Source: Caballeronia novacaledonica
Lineage (GTDB): Bacteria; Pseudomonadota; Gammaproteobacteria; Burkholderiales; Burkholderiaceae
Reading direction: 5' to 3'
Length of the DNA: 64,000 bases
Assembly: GCF_900258035.1 (NCBI RefSeq)
Contig: NZ_OGTP01000016.1
Location: 1-64,000, forward strand
The translations under genes and the position numbers were made by a program. Shown here in pieces: positions 41,929 through 50,562 of this stretch; position 1 is the stretch's first letter, and every line of letters begins with the position of its first letter. The notes under the pieces are model-generated. The model was not told the DNA's origin. It worked only from the letters and a program-made list of their open reading frames with translations, and made no database searches.

Positions 41929-42753
41929 TCAGAGCTTCTCGGTTTCCCCGCTCTTCGGCTGCCATTTCATGAGGCGTCGCTCGGCCAGCGCGACGAGGCC
42001 GTCGAGCACCAGCGCGAACGCCGTCAGCACGAGGATGCCGGCGAACACCGTGTTGATGTCGAAGGTGCCTTCGGCCTGAAGAATCAGATAACCGACGCCG
42101 CGCGCCGAGCCGAGATACTCGCCCACCACCGAACCGACGAACGCGAGCCCCACCGACGTATGCAAGCTGGAAAACACCCAGCTCGTCGCGCTCGGCAAAT
42201 AGACGTGCCGCAGCAGTTGCTTGCGATTCGCGCCGAGCATGCGCGCGTTGGCGAGCACGACCGGGCTCACTTCCTTCACGCCCTGATAGACGTTGAAAAA
42301 CACGATGAAAAACACGAGCGTCACGCCCAGCGCGACCTTCGACCAGATGCCGAGCCCGAACCACACCGCGAAGATCGGCGCGAGAATCACGCGCGGCATC
42401 GAGTTGGCCGCCTTGATGTAGGGATCGAGAAGCGCGCTCGTCGTGGGCGCGAGCGCGAGCCACAGCCCCACGCCGAGCCCGGACACGGTGCCGATCACGA
42501 ACGCCAGCACGGTTTCGATCAGCGTCACCCACAGATGGATGTAGATCTCGCCGCTCGTGAACCACTCCCAGATGCGCACGAGCACCTTCTGCGGCTCGCC
42601 GAAGAAGAACGCGGCCTTGTTGGCGTCGTCGAAATAGAAAGGCGGCAGGAGCGTCGGGCTCGTCAGCACGTACCACAGCACGAAGCACGCGAGCAGCAGC
42701 AACCATTGCCACACGATGAGATTCGCCCGATTCGGGCGCAGCTTGTTCCACAT
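41929..42753 (-). CDS. ABC transporter permease, NitT/TauT (SsuC/TauC) type
   Basis: A 274-residue inner-membrane protein with about six membrane helices and the BPD-type loop ANARMLGANRKQLLRHVYLPSA (about 175-196), which contacts the ATPase. Preceded by ATPase and binding-protein genes in the same direction (12- and 3-base gaps), it forms a complete importer. The helix pattern and sequence place it with taurine/sulfonate/nitrate importers, but the family also carries thiamine precursors, aromatic acids and others. Confidence 0.93.
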   Translation of the reverse strand: MWNKLRPNRANLIVWQWLLLLACFVLWYVLTSPTLLPPFYFDDANKAAFFFGEPQKVLVRIWEWFTSGEIYIHLWVTLIETVLAFVIGTVSGLGVGLWLALAPTTSALLDPYIKAANSMPRVILAPIFAVWFGLGIWSKVALGVTLVFFIVFFNVYQGVKEVSPVVLANARMLGANRKQLLRHVYLPSATSWVFSSLHTSVGLAFVGSVVGEYLGSARGVGYLILQAEGTFDINTVFAGILVLTAFALVLDGLVALAERRLMKWQPKSGETEKL

Positions 42754-42765
42754 GATCGTATTGGC

Positions 42766-43593
42766 TTATTCGACGGCGGGCTTCAATTGCTGCTGATAAC
42801 CCTTCAACACTTCCTCGCGCAGCACGCCCCAGATTTGCGCATGCAGTTCGACGAAGCGCGGATGCGAGCGGATTTCGGCGACATCGCGCGGGCGCGGCAG
42901 GTCGATCGCGAACTCGCCGATCGGATGCGTGCCCGGCCCCGCCGCCAGCACGACGACGCGATCGGACATCGAGATCGCCTCGTCGAGATCGTGCGTGATG
43001 AACAGCACGGCCTTGCGCTTCGCGGCCCACAGGTCGAGCAGCTCGTTTTCCATCAACTGGCGCGTTTGAATGTCCAGCGCGGAGAACGGCTCGTCCATCA
43101 GGATGATGTCCGGATCGAGGATGAGCGTCTGCGCCATCGCGACGCGCTTCCTCATGCCGCCCGACAACTGATGCGGGTAACGATCGCCGAAGCCGCCGAG
43201 ACCCACGCGCTTTAGCCACGCCTCGCCGCGCGCCTCGGCTTCGGCTTTCGGCACGCCCTGAAACGCGAGGCCGGCCGTCACGTTGTCGAGCGCCGAGCGC
43301 CACGGCATCAGGCCATCGGCCTGGAACATGTAGCCCGCGCGGCGATTGATGCCCTTCAGCGTTTCGCCGAACACGCTGACCGTGCCCGACGACGGTTCGA
43401 GCAGCCCCGCCGACACGTTGAGCAGCGTGGACTTGCCGCAGCCGGTCGGCCCGACGACGGACACGAACTCGCCCGGCGCAATCGCGAGACTCGTATTGCG
43501 CACCGCCGTATAGCGATCCTTGCGATTCTCCCGCGACGAGAACGTGCAGGTGACGTCCGCGAGCGCGAGCGCGGGTTTCGAAATCGACGACAT
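42766..43593 (-). CDS. ABC transporter ATP-binding protein, NitT/TauT type
   Basis: A 275-residue ATPase with Walker A GPTGCGKST (about 49-57), Q-loop FQADGLMPWRSALDN, signature LSGGMRKRVAMAQ, Walker B IILMDEP and H-loop THDLDEA. It energises the importer encoded by its neighbours. ATG at 43591-43593, three bases after the binding-protein stop, so the genes are translationally close-coupled. Confidence 0.94.
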   Translation of the reverse strand: MSSISKPALALADVTCTFSSRENRKDRYTAVRNTSLAIAPGEFVSVVGPTGCGKSTLLNVSAGLLEPSSGTVSVFGETLKGINRRAGYMFQADGLMPWRSALDNVTAGLAFQGVPKAEAEARGEAWLKRVGLGGFGDRYPHQLSGGMRKRVAMAQTLILDPDIILMDEPFSALDIQTRQLMENELLDLWAAKRKAVLFITHDLDEAISMSDRVVVLAAGPGTHPIGEFAIDLPRPRDVAEIRSHPRFVELHAQIWGVLREEVLKGYQQQLKPAVE

Positions 43594-43596
43594 CGA

Positions 43597-44634
43597 TCAG
43601 ACCTTGACGGTGGCGAGCGCCTTCTTGACGAAGTCGTTGGTCCAGGTCTTCGACAAGTCGATCGGCTTGCCCTTCACGGTTTCGTCGAAGGCTTGCAGCG
43701 TTTTGAGCGACGTCGCGGGACCGTCGGCGGGCATCAGGCCGTCCGGGGACAGCGCTTCCTTCACGTGCTGCCACGAATCGAGATAGAGCGCGCGATCGCC
43801 GAGCAGATAGCTCTCCGGCACGGTCGAAATCAGATCCTTGCCCGATGCCGACTGCAACCACTTCAGCGCGCGCACCATTGCGTTGGTGAGCGCCTGCGTC
43901 GTGTTCGGATTCTTCGTGATGAAAGTCTGCGATGCATACAGGCAGCCCGCCGGCATGTTGCCGCCGAACACCTTCACGGTATCGGCGAGCGTGCGCGTGT
44001 CGGAGACGATGCGGATGTCGCCCGCGCGGTCGAGCTTGGTCATCACCGGATCGAGATTGGCGATGGCGTCGATCTGGCCGGATTCCAGCGCGGCGATCGC
44101 GCCCGCTCCCGCGCCCACGCCGATGAACGACACGTCGGTCGCCTTCAGGCCGGCCTGCGCCAGCACGAAGCTCGCCATGATCGAGGTCGACGAGCCCGGC
44201 GCCGTCACGCCGATCTTCTTGCCTTTGAGATCCGCGACCGACTTGTAATTCGGCATCGCTTTCTTCGACACCGCGAGCACGATCTGCGGCGCGCGTCCTT
44301 GCAGCACGAACTCGCGGAAATACTGATTCTTCGCCTGCAGCAAAAGCGTGTGCTCGAACGCGCCGGAGACCACGTCCGCGCTGCCGCCGACCGCCGCCTG
44401 CAGCGCCTTCGCGCCGCCCGCGAAATCGGCGATTTCGACGTCGAGGCCTTCGTCCTTGAAGTAGTTGCGGCGCTCCGCGATCGTGAGCGGCAAATAGTAG
44501 AAGAGATTCTTGCCGCCGACCGCGATCGATACCTTGGCCTGCTCCGGCTTCGCCTGCGCGAACGCGAGCGGCATGGCCGACCACGATCCGGCCGCGAGCG
44601 CGGCGCCGCTCGCGATGAACGTTCTGCGTTTCAT
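43597..44634 (-). CDS. ABC transporter substrate-binding protein, NMT1/THI5-like (NitT/TauT)
   Basis: A 345-residue periplasmic binding protein. The signal MKRRTFIASGAALAAG has twin Arg followed by a hydrophobic stretch and AFA-QA, so export may be by Tat. The mature part starts KVSIAVGGKNLFYYLPLTIAERRNYFKDEGLDVEI, the classical NMT1-like opening, with DLKGKKIGVTAPGSSTSIM further on. AAGGAG precedes the ATG. It follows the CoA-transferase gene by 41 bases. The substrate is unknown. Confidence 0.92.
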   Translation of the reverse strand: MKRRTFIASGAALAAGSWSAMPLAFAQAKPEQAKVSIAVGGKNLFYYLPLTIAERRNYFKDEGLDVEIADFAGGAKALQAAVGGSADVVSGAFEHTLLLQAKNQYFREFVLQGRAPQIVLAVSKKAMPNYKSVADLKGKKIGVTAPGSSTSIMASFVLAQAGLKATDVSFIGVGAGAGAIAALESGQIDAIANLDPVMTKLDRAGDIRIVSDTRTLADTVKVFGGNMPAGCLYASQTFITKNPNTTQALTNAMVRALKWLQSASGKDLISTVPESYLLGDRALYLDSWQHVKEALSPDGLMPADGPATSLKTLQAFDETVKGKPIDLSKTWTNDFVKKALATVKV

Positions 44635-44675
44635 CGTTGTGTGTCTCCTTGGAATTCTTGTTGTCCGCGCGTGCG

Positions 44676-45881
44676 TCAGATCACTTTGGCCGCCCGCAGC
44701 CGCGCGATATCGTCGGCATCATACCCGAGCGTTTGAAGTACTTCATCCGTGTGTTCACCGAGTTGCGGGCCGAGCCAGCGCGTTTCGCCCGGCGTGTCCG
44801 AGAGCTTCGGCGTGACGTTCGGCAACGTGATGTCCTTGCCGTCCTGCCACGGAAAGCGTTGCAGCATCTGGCGCGCGATGTATTGCGGATCGGTGAACAT
44901 GTCGGCGACGCTGTAGATGCGCCCGGCCGGCACGTCGGCGGCGTTGAGCACGGCGAGCGACTCGTCGATGCTGCGCGTCGCGAGCCACGCGGCGATGGCG
45001 TCGTCGATTTCCTTCGTGCGCGGCACGCGGCCATCGTTCGACGCGAGCGCGGGATCGTCCGCGAGATCCGCGCGATCGATCGCGTTCATGAGACGCTTGA
45101 AGATCGGATCGCTGTTGCCGCCGATCACGATGCTGCCGTCGCGGCACGGATAGGTATTCGACGGCACGATGCCCGGCAGCGACGCGCCGGTGCGCTCGCG
45201 CACTAGTCCGTACACGCCGTACTCGGGAACGACGCTTTCCATCATGTTGAAGACGGCTTCGTACAGCGCCACGTCGACGACCTGCCCCTTGCCGCCATTC
45301 ACCTGCCGATGATGCAGCGCCATCAGCGCGCCGATCACGCCGTGCAGCGCCGCGATCGAATCGCCGATGGAAATGCCGATGCGCGGCGGCGGCAAATCCG
45401 GATAGCCCGTGATGTGCCGCAAGCCGCCCATCGACTCGGCGATCGCGCCGAAACCCGGCCGGTCGCGGTACGGCCCGGTCTGCCCATAACCGGACAGACG
45501 CACCATCACGAGACCGGGATTGTCGGCGGACAGGACTTCATAACCGAGCCCGAGCTTTTCGAGCAAACCGGGCCGGAAGTTCTCGACGACGATATCGGCT
45601 TCCTTCGCGAGCCGGCGCACGATCTCCTTGCCTTCGTCGGCCTTGAGATTCACCGTCACCGATTTCTTGTTGCGCGCCTGCACCGCCCACCAGAGCGACG
45701 TGCCGCCCACTTCGGGATAAAGCTTGCGCCACTTGCGCAGCGGATCGCCGCCGTTCGGGTCTTCGATCTTGATGACGTCGGCGCCGAATTCGCCCATGAA
45801 GCGCGCGGCGAACGGCCCGGCGATGAGCGTGCCGAGCTCCAGAACCTTGACGCCGGCGAGTGGTCCCGTCGTTGCGCTCAT
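44676..45881 (-). CDS. Class III CoA-transferase (CaiB/BaiF family)
   Basis: A 401-residue enzyme moving CoA between carboxylic acids. It has the N-terminal PLAGVKVLELGTLIAGPFAARFMGEFGADVIKIE region, NFRPGLLEKLGLGYE, GYGQTGPYRDRPGFGAIAESMGG and GISIGDSIAALHG with the likely catalytic Asp174. This resembles formyl-, succinyl- or carnitine-CoA transferases; the acid is not known. GGGAGA lies before the ATG. It sits directly upstream of the ABC importer genes and downstream of recR/DUF1653, so importer and transferase may serve the same acid. Confidence 0.92.
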   Translation of the reverse strand: MSATTGPLAGVKVLELGTLIAGPFAARFMGEFGADVIKIEDPNGGDPLRKWRKLYPEVGGTSLWWAVQARNKKSVTVNLKADEGKEIVRRLAKEADIVVENFRPGLLEKLGLGYEVLSADNPGLVMVRLSGYGQTGPYRDRPGFGAIAESMGGLRHITGYPDLPPPRIGISIGDSIAALHGVIGALMALHHRQVNGGKGQVVDVALYEAVFNMMESVVPEYGVYGLVRERTGASLPGIVPSNTYPCRDGSIVIGGNSDPIFKRLMNAIDRADLADDPALASNDGRVPRTKEIDDAIAAWLATRSIDESLAVLNAADVPAGRIYSVADMFTDPQYIARQMLQRFPWQDGKDITLPNVTPKLSDTPGETRWLGPQLGEHTDEVLQTLGYDADDIARLRAAKVI

Positions 45882-45909
45882 GTTCGTCTCCCTTGTTTTT
45901 GTGCGGGTC

Positions 45910-46134
45910 TTAAAGCGGAATGTCGAGCGGCTTGAAGCGCGGCGTGCCGTCGGGCAACGTCTCGTTGAACATCGCGGCCGGGCGCACCCACAGCCCGCGT
46001 TCGTGCGGCCAGAGATGTTCGTAGACGATCATCGCTTCCTCGGTCTCGGAGTGGCGCGCCACGCCGATCACGCGATACAGCCCGCCCTTGTAGTGACGAT
46101 GCGTCGCGAGCCCGAGCGCTTCGGTTTCTGTCAT
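45910..46134 (-). CDS. DUF1653 protein
   Basis: A 74-residue protein with the DUF1653 signature HRHYKGGLYRVIGVARHSETEEAMIVYEHLWP followed by LWVRPAAMF. This is a small SH3-like family of unknown function, often next to recombination or housekeeping genes. The ATG at 46132-46134 gives MTETEALGLATHRHYKGG. It lies 11 bases after recR and 28 before the CoA-transferase. Confidence 0.87.
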   Translation of the reverse strand: MTETEALGLATHRHYKGGLYRVIGVARHSETEEAMIVYEHLWPHERGLWVRPAAMFNETLPDGTPRFKPLDIPL

Positions 46135-46145
46135 GGAATCGATCC

Positions 46146-46742
46146 TTATACGGAACGCCGGTCGAGCATCGCGCGCGCGATCGTGCCCGCATCGACATAT
46201 TCGAGCTCGCCGCCGACGGGAACGCCGCGCGCGAGCCGCGTCACTTTCAGTCCTTTCGATTTGAGCGTCTGCGCGAGATAGTGCGCGGTCGCCTCGCCTT
46301 CGTTCGTGAAGTTGGTGGCGAGCACCACTTCCTGCACCGTGCCGTCGAGCGCGCGGCTGATCAGGCGCTCGAAGTGGATCTCTTTCGGCCCGATTCCGTC
46401 GAGCGGACTCAGCCGCCCCATCAGCACGAAATAGAGCCCGCGATACGTGAGCGTCTGCTCGAGCATGATCTGATCGGCGGGCGTTTCGACGACGCACAGC
46501 AAGGCCGGGTCGCGTTCCTCGTCGAGGCAGACTTCGCAGATGTCGGCTTCGGTGAAGGTGTTGCACTTCTCGCAGTGCTTCAGATGCCCGGTGGCGAAGA
46601 GAAGCGATGCGCCGAGTTTTTCGGCGCCCGCGCGGTCGTGCTGCATCAGGTGATACGCCATGCGCTGCGCCGACTTCGGTCCGACGCCGGGCAGCGCGCG
46701 CAGCGCTTCGACGAGCGCCGACAGGGCGGAAGGTTGTTTCAT
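46146..46742 (-). CDS. recR: Recombination protein RecR
   Basis: Partner of RecO/RecF in gap repair. The 198-residue protein has a helix-hairpin-helix ([14 protein letters not shown], 17-30), a zinc finger with Cys57, Cys60, Cys69, Cys72 and a Toprim domain ([17 protein letters not shown] onward, ending in [11 protein letters not shown]). Length is exactly as expected. ATG at 46740-46742. It lies in the conserved order dnaX-ybaB-recR. Confidence 0.97.
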   Translation of the reverse strand: MKQPSALSALVEALRALPGVGPKSAQRMAYHLMQHDRAGAEKLGASLLFATGHLKHCEKCNTFTEADICEVCLDEERDPALLCVVETPADQIMLEQTLTYRGLYFVLMGRLSPLDGIGPKEIHFERLISRALDGTVQEVVLATNFTNEGEATAHYLAQTLKSKGLKVTRLARGVPVGGELEYVDAGTIARAMLDRRSV

Positions 46743-46782
46743 GTTTCCTCATGGCACGCCGGAATCGCTCCGGCGCGCGGGT

Positions 46783-47109
46783 TTAGAACGGCAGCTTGAA
46801 ACCCGGCGGCATCGGCATGCCGGCGGTCATGCCGCTCATCTTCTCTTGCGTGGTGGCTTCGGCCTTGCGCACGGCGTCGTTGAACGCGGCGGCGACGAGG
46901 TCTTCGAGCATGTCCTTGTCGTCGGCGAGCAGGCTCGGGTCGATCTGCACGCGACGCACGTCGTTCTTGCAGGTCATCGTCACTTTCACGAGACCGGCGC
47001 CGGACTGGCCCTCGACCTCGATCAGCGCGAGCTGATCCTGCATCTTCTTCATGTTTTCCTGCATCTGCTGAGCCTGTTTCATCAGCCCGGCGAGTTGGTT
47101 CTTCATCAT
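46783..47109 (-). CDS. YbaB/EbfC-family nucleoid-associated protein
   Basis: A 108-residue dimeric DNA-binding protein: an N-terminal Gln/Met-rich helix ([20 protein letters not shown]), [27 protein letters not shown] and a Pro/Met/Gly C-terminus. AAAGGAG precedes the double ATG at 47104-47109; the first is used here. It lies between dnaX and recR as in most proteobacteria. Confidence 0.95.
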   Translation of the reverse strand: MMKNQLAGLMKQAQQMQENMKKMQDQLALIEVEGQSGAGLVKVTMTCKNDVRRVQIDPSLLADDKDMLEDLVAAAFNDAVRKAEATTQEKMSGMTAGMPMPPGFKLPF

Positions 47110-47214
47110 GGTTCGGCTCCTTTCTGGAAAACGTGTAGCGAAAGCGCGCCTGATTCGCGCGCTCGTGATTCAGTGTCTACGCGCGGCGTCGAAAAAACCG
47201 CCGCGCGCTTCGAT

Positions 47215-49380
47215 TCATGACGGGTTCGCGCCCGATGCGGAGATCGGCTTAATCGAACCCTGCACGATGCTCGCGCCGAAATCGCGGATCAGCGATTGCA
47301 CGAACGGATCCTGCTTGATCTCCTGCTCGGCTTCCTGCTGGCGGCGCGCGCGCTCGGCCGCGTCGAGCGCGGCGGCGGTGCGGCGCACGGGCGCGACGTT
47401 GACGCTGACTTCGACCGCGCGGCCCAGCTTTTCGGCGAGCGCCGCCTTGAGCTTCGTGACGTGCGATGCGTCGGTGTACATCTGCACCGCGACGGCGAGC
47501 GTGACGGAATTCGCGTCGCAGGCGGTCAGTTCGCTGTTGAACGCGAGCTGATAAGCGACGCCCTTCAGCGGCAGATCGACGGCAAGCGCGGCCCATTCGA
47601 CCGATACGCCGAGCGCATCGAGCGGAACGGCGGGCGGCAGCGGCTTCACGTCGATGACGGGCGCGGGTTTCGCGACGGGCTCGGCGTTGAAGCGCATGTC
47701 GTCGGGACCGCTGTCGAAGGCGGGCACGAAGCCGTCGTCCGGCGGCATGAAGTAGTCGGCTTCCGATCCCGCCGGCGCATAGTCGTCGGGCGGCATGTCT
47801 TCCCACGGCGGAACGACGCCGGACTTGGCTGCTGCGGTTTTCGATTCGGGCGCTGCGGGCGCGCGACGAGGCGTGGGCGCCTGAACTTGCGCGACGGGCT
47901 TCGGCGCCGCGGGAGCCGCCGGTGCGCTTCGCGCGCCGCGATCGGAAGACAGGCGCATGCCGGCGCTGCGCAACACGTCGAGCGCCGCGCTTGCGCCGCC
48001 TGCGGGGCGCGGCGCCGCAGGCTCGGGCGCCGATGCTTGCACGGCCTGGCGCACCGCGCTTGGCATCGGCTTCGAAGCGACGGGTTCGCTCGTCTCGTTG
48101 ATCGGCGTGGACTCCGCGCTTTCGACCGGCGGCGTTTCTTTAGCCTTGACGATGACGGTTTCCGTGGAAAGCGCCGGCGCTTTCGCCACGGGCGCGGGCG
48201 CGACCGCACGTTCGGCCATCGCACCCGCGAGCGCCGCCGTGCGCGCGGGCTTGACGCTCGCCGGTGCGCTCACCGCCACGCCGCTGCCCGGTCCGCCCGC
48301 AGGCTCGAAAGCGAGCATGCGCAGCAGCGTCATCGTGAAGCCCGCGTATTCGTCGGGCGCGAGGCCGAGCTCGCTGCGCCCGACCGTTGCGATCTGATAG
48401 AAAAGCTGCACCTGTTCGGCGGAAAGGAGTTCGGCGAAACGGCGGATATCCGCGGCTTCCGGCCATTCGTCCAGCACCGACGACGGCGCGAACTGCCCCC
48501 AAGCGATTCGATGCAGGAGACTCGCGAGATCCTGCAACGCCGTCGAAAACGACAGGCTGCGCAGCGCCATTTCATCGGCGATCGCGAGCACGCCGGGACC
48601 GTCGCCGGCGGCGAGCGCATCGATGAGGCGGATCAGATAGCTTTGATCGAGCGCGCCGAGCATGCCGCGCACGGCTTCCTCGGTGACTTCGTTGGCCGAA
48701 TAGGCGATGGCCTGATCGGTCAGCGAAAGCGCGTCGCGCATGCTGCCGTCCGCCGCGCGCGACAAGAGGCGCAGCGCCTGCGACTCGAACGTGATGCTCT
48801 CCTGCTGAAGAATGTTCTCCAGATGCGACACGATATGCCCCGCCGGCATCTGCTTCAGATTGAACTGCAGACAGCGCGAGAGCACGGTGACCGGAATCTT
48901 CTGCGGATCGGTCGTCGCGAGAATGAACTTCACGTGCGGCGGCGGCTCTTCCAGCGTCTTCAACATGGCGTTGAAGGCGTGGTTCGTGAGCATGTGCACT
49001 TCGTCGATCATATAGACCTTGAAGCGCGCATCGACAGGTGCGTACACCGCGCGTTCGAGCAGCGCCGCCATTTCGTCGACGCCGCGATTGCTCGCCGCAT
49101 CCATTTCGACGTAATCGACGAAACGGCCTTCGTCGATTTCCCGGCACGCGCGGCACACGCCGCACGGCTTGGACGTCACGCCGGTTTCACAATTGAGCGC
49201 CTTCGCGAAGATGCGCGAGAGCGTCGTCTTGCCGACGCCGCGCGTGCCCGTGAAGAGATAGGCGTGATGCAGGCGGCCGCCGTCGAGCGCGTGCGTGAGC
49301 GCACGAACGACGTGCTCCTGGCCGACGAGCGACTCGAACGATTTCGGCCGCCATTTGCGTGCGAGAACTTGATAGGTCAT
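47215..49380 (-). CDS. dnaX: DNA polymerase III subunit tau/gamma
   Basis: Clamp-loader ATPase and organiser of the replisome. The 721-residue protein has Walker A GTRGVGKT (45-52), zinc-binding Cys64, Cys73, Cys76, Cys79, a DEVHMLT Walker B and sensor motifs in the first 370 residues. A long Ala/Pro-rich linker (about 375-560) and the tau C-terminal domain follow, the latter with VEWAALAVDLPLKGVAYQLAFN. The ATG at 49378-49380 (MTYQVLARKWRPKSF) is the family start; 15 upstream codons are open but not homologous. I saw no A-rich slippery heptamer for a gamma frameshift. ffs lies directly upstream. Confidence 0.96.
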   Translation of the reverse strand: MTYQVLARKWRPKSFESLVGQEHVVRALTHALDGGRLHHAYLFTGTRGVGKTTLSRIFAKALNCETGVTSKPCGVCRACREIDEGRFVDYVEMDAASNRGVDEMAALLERAVYAPVDARFKVYMIDEVHMLTNHAFNAMLKTLEEPPPHVKFILATTDPQKIPVTVLSRCLQFNLKQMPAGHIVSHLENILQQESITFESQALRLLSRAADGSMRDALSLTDQAIAYSANEVTEEAVRGMLGALDQSYLIRLIDALAAGDGPGVLAIADEMALRSLSFSTALQDLASLLHRIAWGQFAPSSVLDEWPEAADIRRFAELLSAEQVQLFYQIATVGRSELGLAPDEYAGFTMTLLRMLAFEPAGGPGSGVAVSAPASVKPARTAALAGAMAERAVAPAPVAKAPALSTETVIVKAKETPPVESAESTPINETSEPVASKPMPSAVRQAVQASAPEPAAPRPAGGASAALDVLRSAGMRLSSDRGARSAPAAPAAPKPVAQVQAPTPRRAPAAPESKTAAAKSGVVPPWEDMPPDDYAPAGSEADYFMPPDDGFVPAFDSGPDDMRFNAEPVAKPAPVIDVKPLPPAVPLDALGVSVEWAALAVDLPLKGVAYQLAFNSELTACDANSVTLAVAVQMYTDASHVTKLKAALAEKLGRAVEVSVNVAPVRRTAAALDAAERARRQQEAEQEIKQDPFVQSLIRDFGASIVQGSIKPISASGANPS

Positions 49381-49546
49381 GCGCGAAATTGTATCAGCAA
49401 CGACCTTGCGCAAACGCCGCCCCAAAGGCTGCCGGAGCGCACGGACAAGCGTTACGGACGCGCGAAAATAGGCCGAGTGACGGCGCGGAATACGGCGAAG
49501 AAATCAGGGAAAACGAGAGAGGAACAACAGAAGAAAAGCGGAAGGT

Positions 49547-49642
49547 GACGAGCCCGACCCTCGGCACTGGTGGAAAGCGGCTGTGGCTGCTTCGTTCCCG
49601 ACCTGACCAGGTTGACCGCGCCACCATGCGAGGAGGCCCGTC
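49547..49642 (-). ncRNA. ffs: 4.5S / small bacterial SRP RNA
   Basis: RNA component of the signal recognition particle, partner of Ffh. The minus strand contains the diagnostic apical segment CCTGGTCAGGTCGGGAACG followed by AAGCAGCCA, matching the Ffh-binding loop of E. coli 4.5S RNA. The ends pair (5' GACGGGCC with 3' GGGCTCGTC, one wobble), giving a single long hairpin of about 96 nt. The ends are estimates from that pairing and from the promoter. It lies between dnaX and trxA. Confidence 0.93.
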
Positions 49643-49975
49643 ACGTCGAATTGTACCACGGGGTCGGCGCCGCCTGGAAGCCGGCCGCGAATTGCGCGGA
49701 CCTTGGCGACGCCCTCTTGCGCTTCGTGTTTTCGCCCTCAGATGCGGCCTATCGGTACCCGGCAACGGATAGCAAAGTAGGCTAAGATGACATTTGAATA
49801 ACCCGGATGTGGTGCATTTTGCCCTTCCTCGGAACATTCGCCGCCGTTCGCGAGCCGTATTGGCGCACGGCGTGCGGGCCGAATCCTGGCCGTTGGCGAC
49901 GAAAATTTTTTTCAGTTTGGTGTATCGTGGCGAGCATTCAAACGCGGACCTCGAAACAATAGAGGTATTCAGACA
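49643..49975. other. Gene-free divergent region ffs / trxA (333 bases)
   Basis: This holds the ffs promoter on the left and the trxA leader on the right. A possible -10 TAAGAT lies near 49782-49787 and an AT-rich patch with seven T in a row near 49908-49915. No -35 is clear for trxA. I saw no coding frame of its own; a 61-codon frame running into trxA has no family resemblance. Confidence 0.6.
49650..49658 (-). promoter_or_regulatory. ffs promoter, extended -10
   Basis: Minus-strand TGGTACAAT (TGn plus TACAAT) ends eight bases before the predicted 5' end of the SRP RNA at 49642. Confidence 0.65.
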
Positions 49976-50302
49976 ATGAGCGAATCAATCAAGCACATCA
50001 GCGACGCTTCTTTTGAACAGGATGTCGTCAAGTCGGATAAACCTGTCCTGCTCGACTTTTGGGCGGAGTGGTGCGGTCCGTGCAAAATGATCGCCCCGAT
50101 CCTCGACGAAGTCGCGAAGGATTATGGCGATCGCCTGCAAATCGCGAAGATCAACGTGGACGAGCATCAGTCGACGCCCGTGAAGTTCGGCGTGCGCGGC
50201 ATTCCCACGCTGATCCTCTTCAAGAACGGCGCAGTCGCTGCCCAGAAGGTCGGCGCATTGTCGAAGTCGCAACTGACCGCGTTCCTCGACAGTAACCTGT
50301 AA
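49976..50302 (+). CDS. trxA: Thioredoxin 1
   Basis: Cytoplasmic disulfide reductase. The 108-residue protein has the active site WCGPC (Cys33, Cys36), [14 protein letters not shown], the cis-Pro [11 protein letters not shown] and normal length. GAGGT precedes the ATG. It is followed by rho 260 bases on, the common trxA-rho order, with a large palindrome in between. Confidence 0.97.
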   Translation: MSESIKHISDASFEQDVVKSDKPVLLDFWAEWCGPCKMIAPILDEVAKDYGDRLQIAKINVDEHQSTPVKFGVRGIPTLILFKNGAVAAQKVGALSKSQLTAFLDSNL

Positions 50303-50384
50303 CCGCATTATCGGCGGGCGCCGGCATCTCCCGGCGTCCGCTTGCAGCATCCCCAGCGCACAACAGGCGCGAACGCGATGCAGG

Positions 50385-50408
50385 CGATGTTGTCGCGCGA
50401 CAACATCG
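50385..50408. repeat. 24-bp perfect palindrome between trxA and rho
   Basis: CGATGTTGTCGC is followed without spacer by its reverse complement GCGACAACATCG. It lies 82 bases after the trxA stop and about 155 before the rho ATG. No T-run follows on the plus strand, so a standard terminator is unlikely; it could be an operator, or an RNA hairpin ending trxA mRNA with help from Rho. Confidence 0.65.
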
Positions 50409-50562
50409 GCCCAAGAGGCCCGCCCAAAGCCGACCCGAGGCTCGCGTGGCGTGTGCTATGCTAGAATCACAAGAGTTCCAGAAGTATTAAGTCTCGAGCG
50501 GTTCCGCTCACCTCTTCTCCCAAATCTTTCTGTCGCACCTCTCTCCCCGGCGGGAAATCCGT

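Noticed and set aside
47215-49380. Programmed frameshift in dnaX giving gamma
   Set aside because: No A-rich slippery heptamer was seen in the linker region; only tau is supported.
49794-49979. 61-codon frame upstream of trxA
   Set aside because: It overlaps the trxA start region, has no family resemblance and is probably leader sequence.
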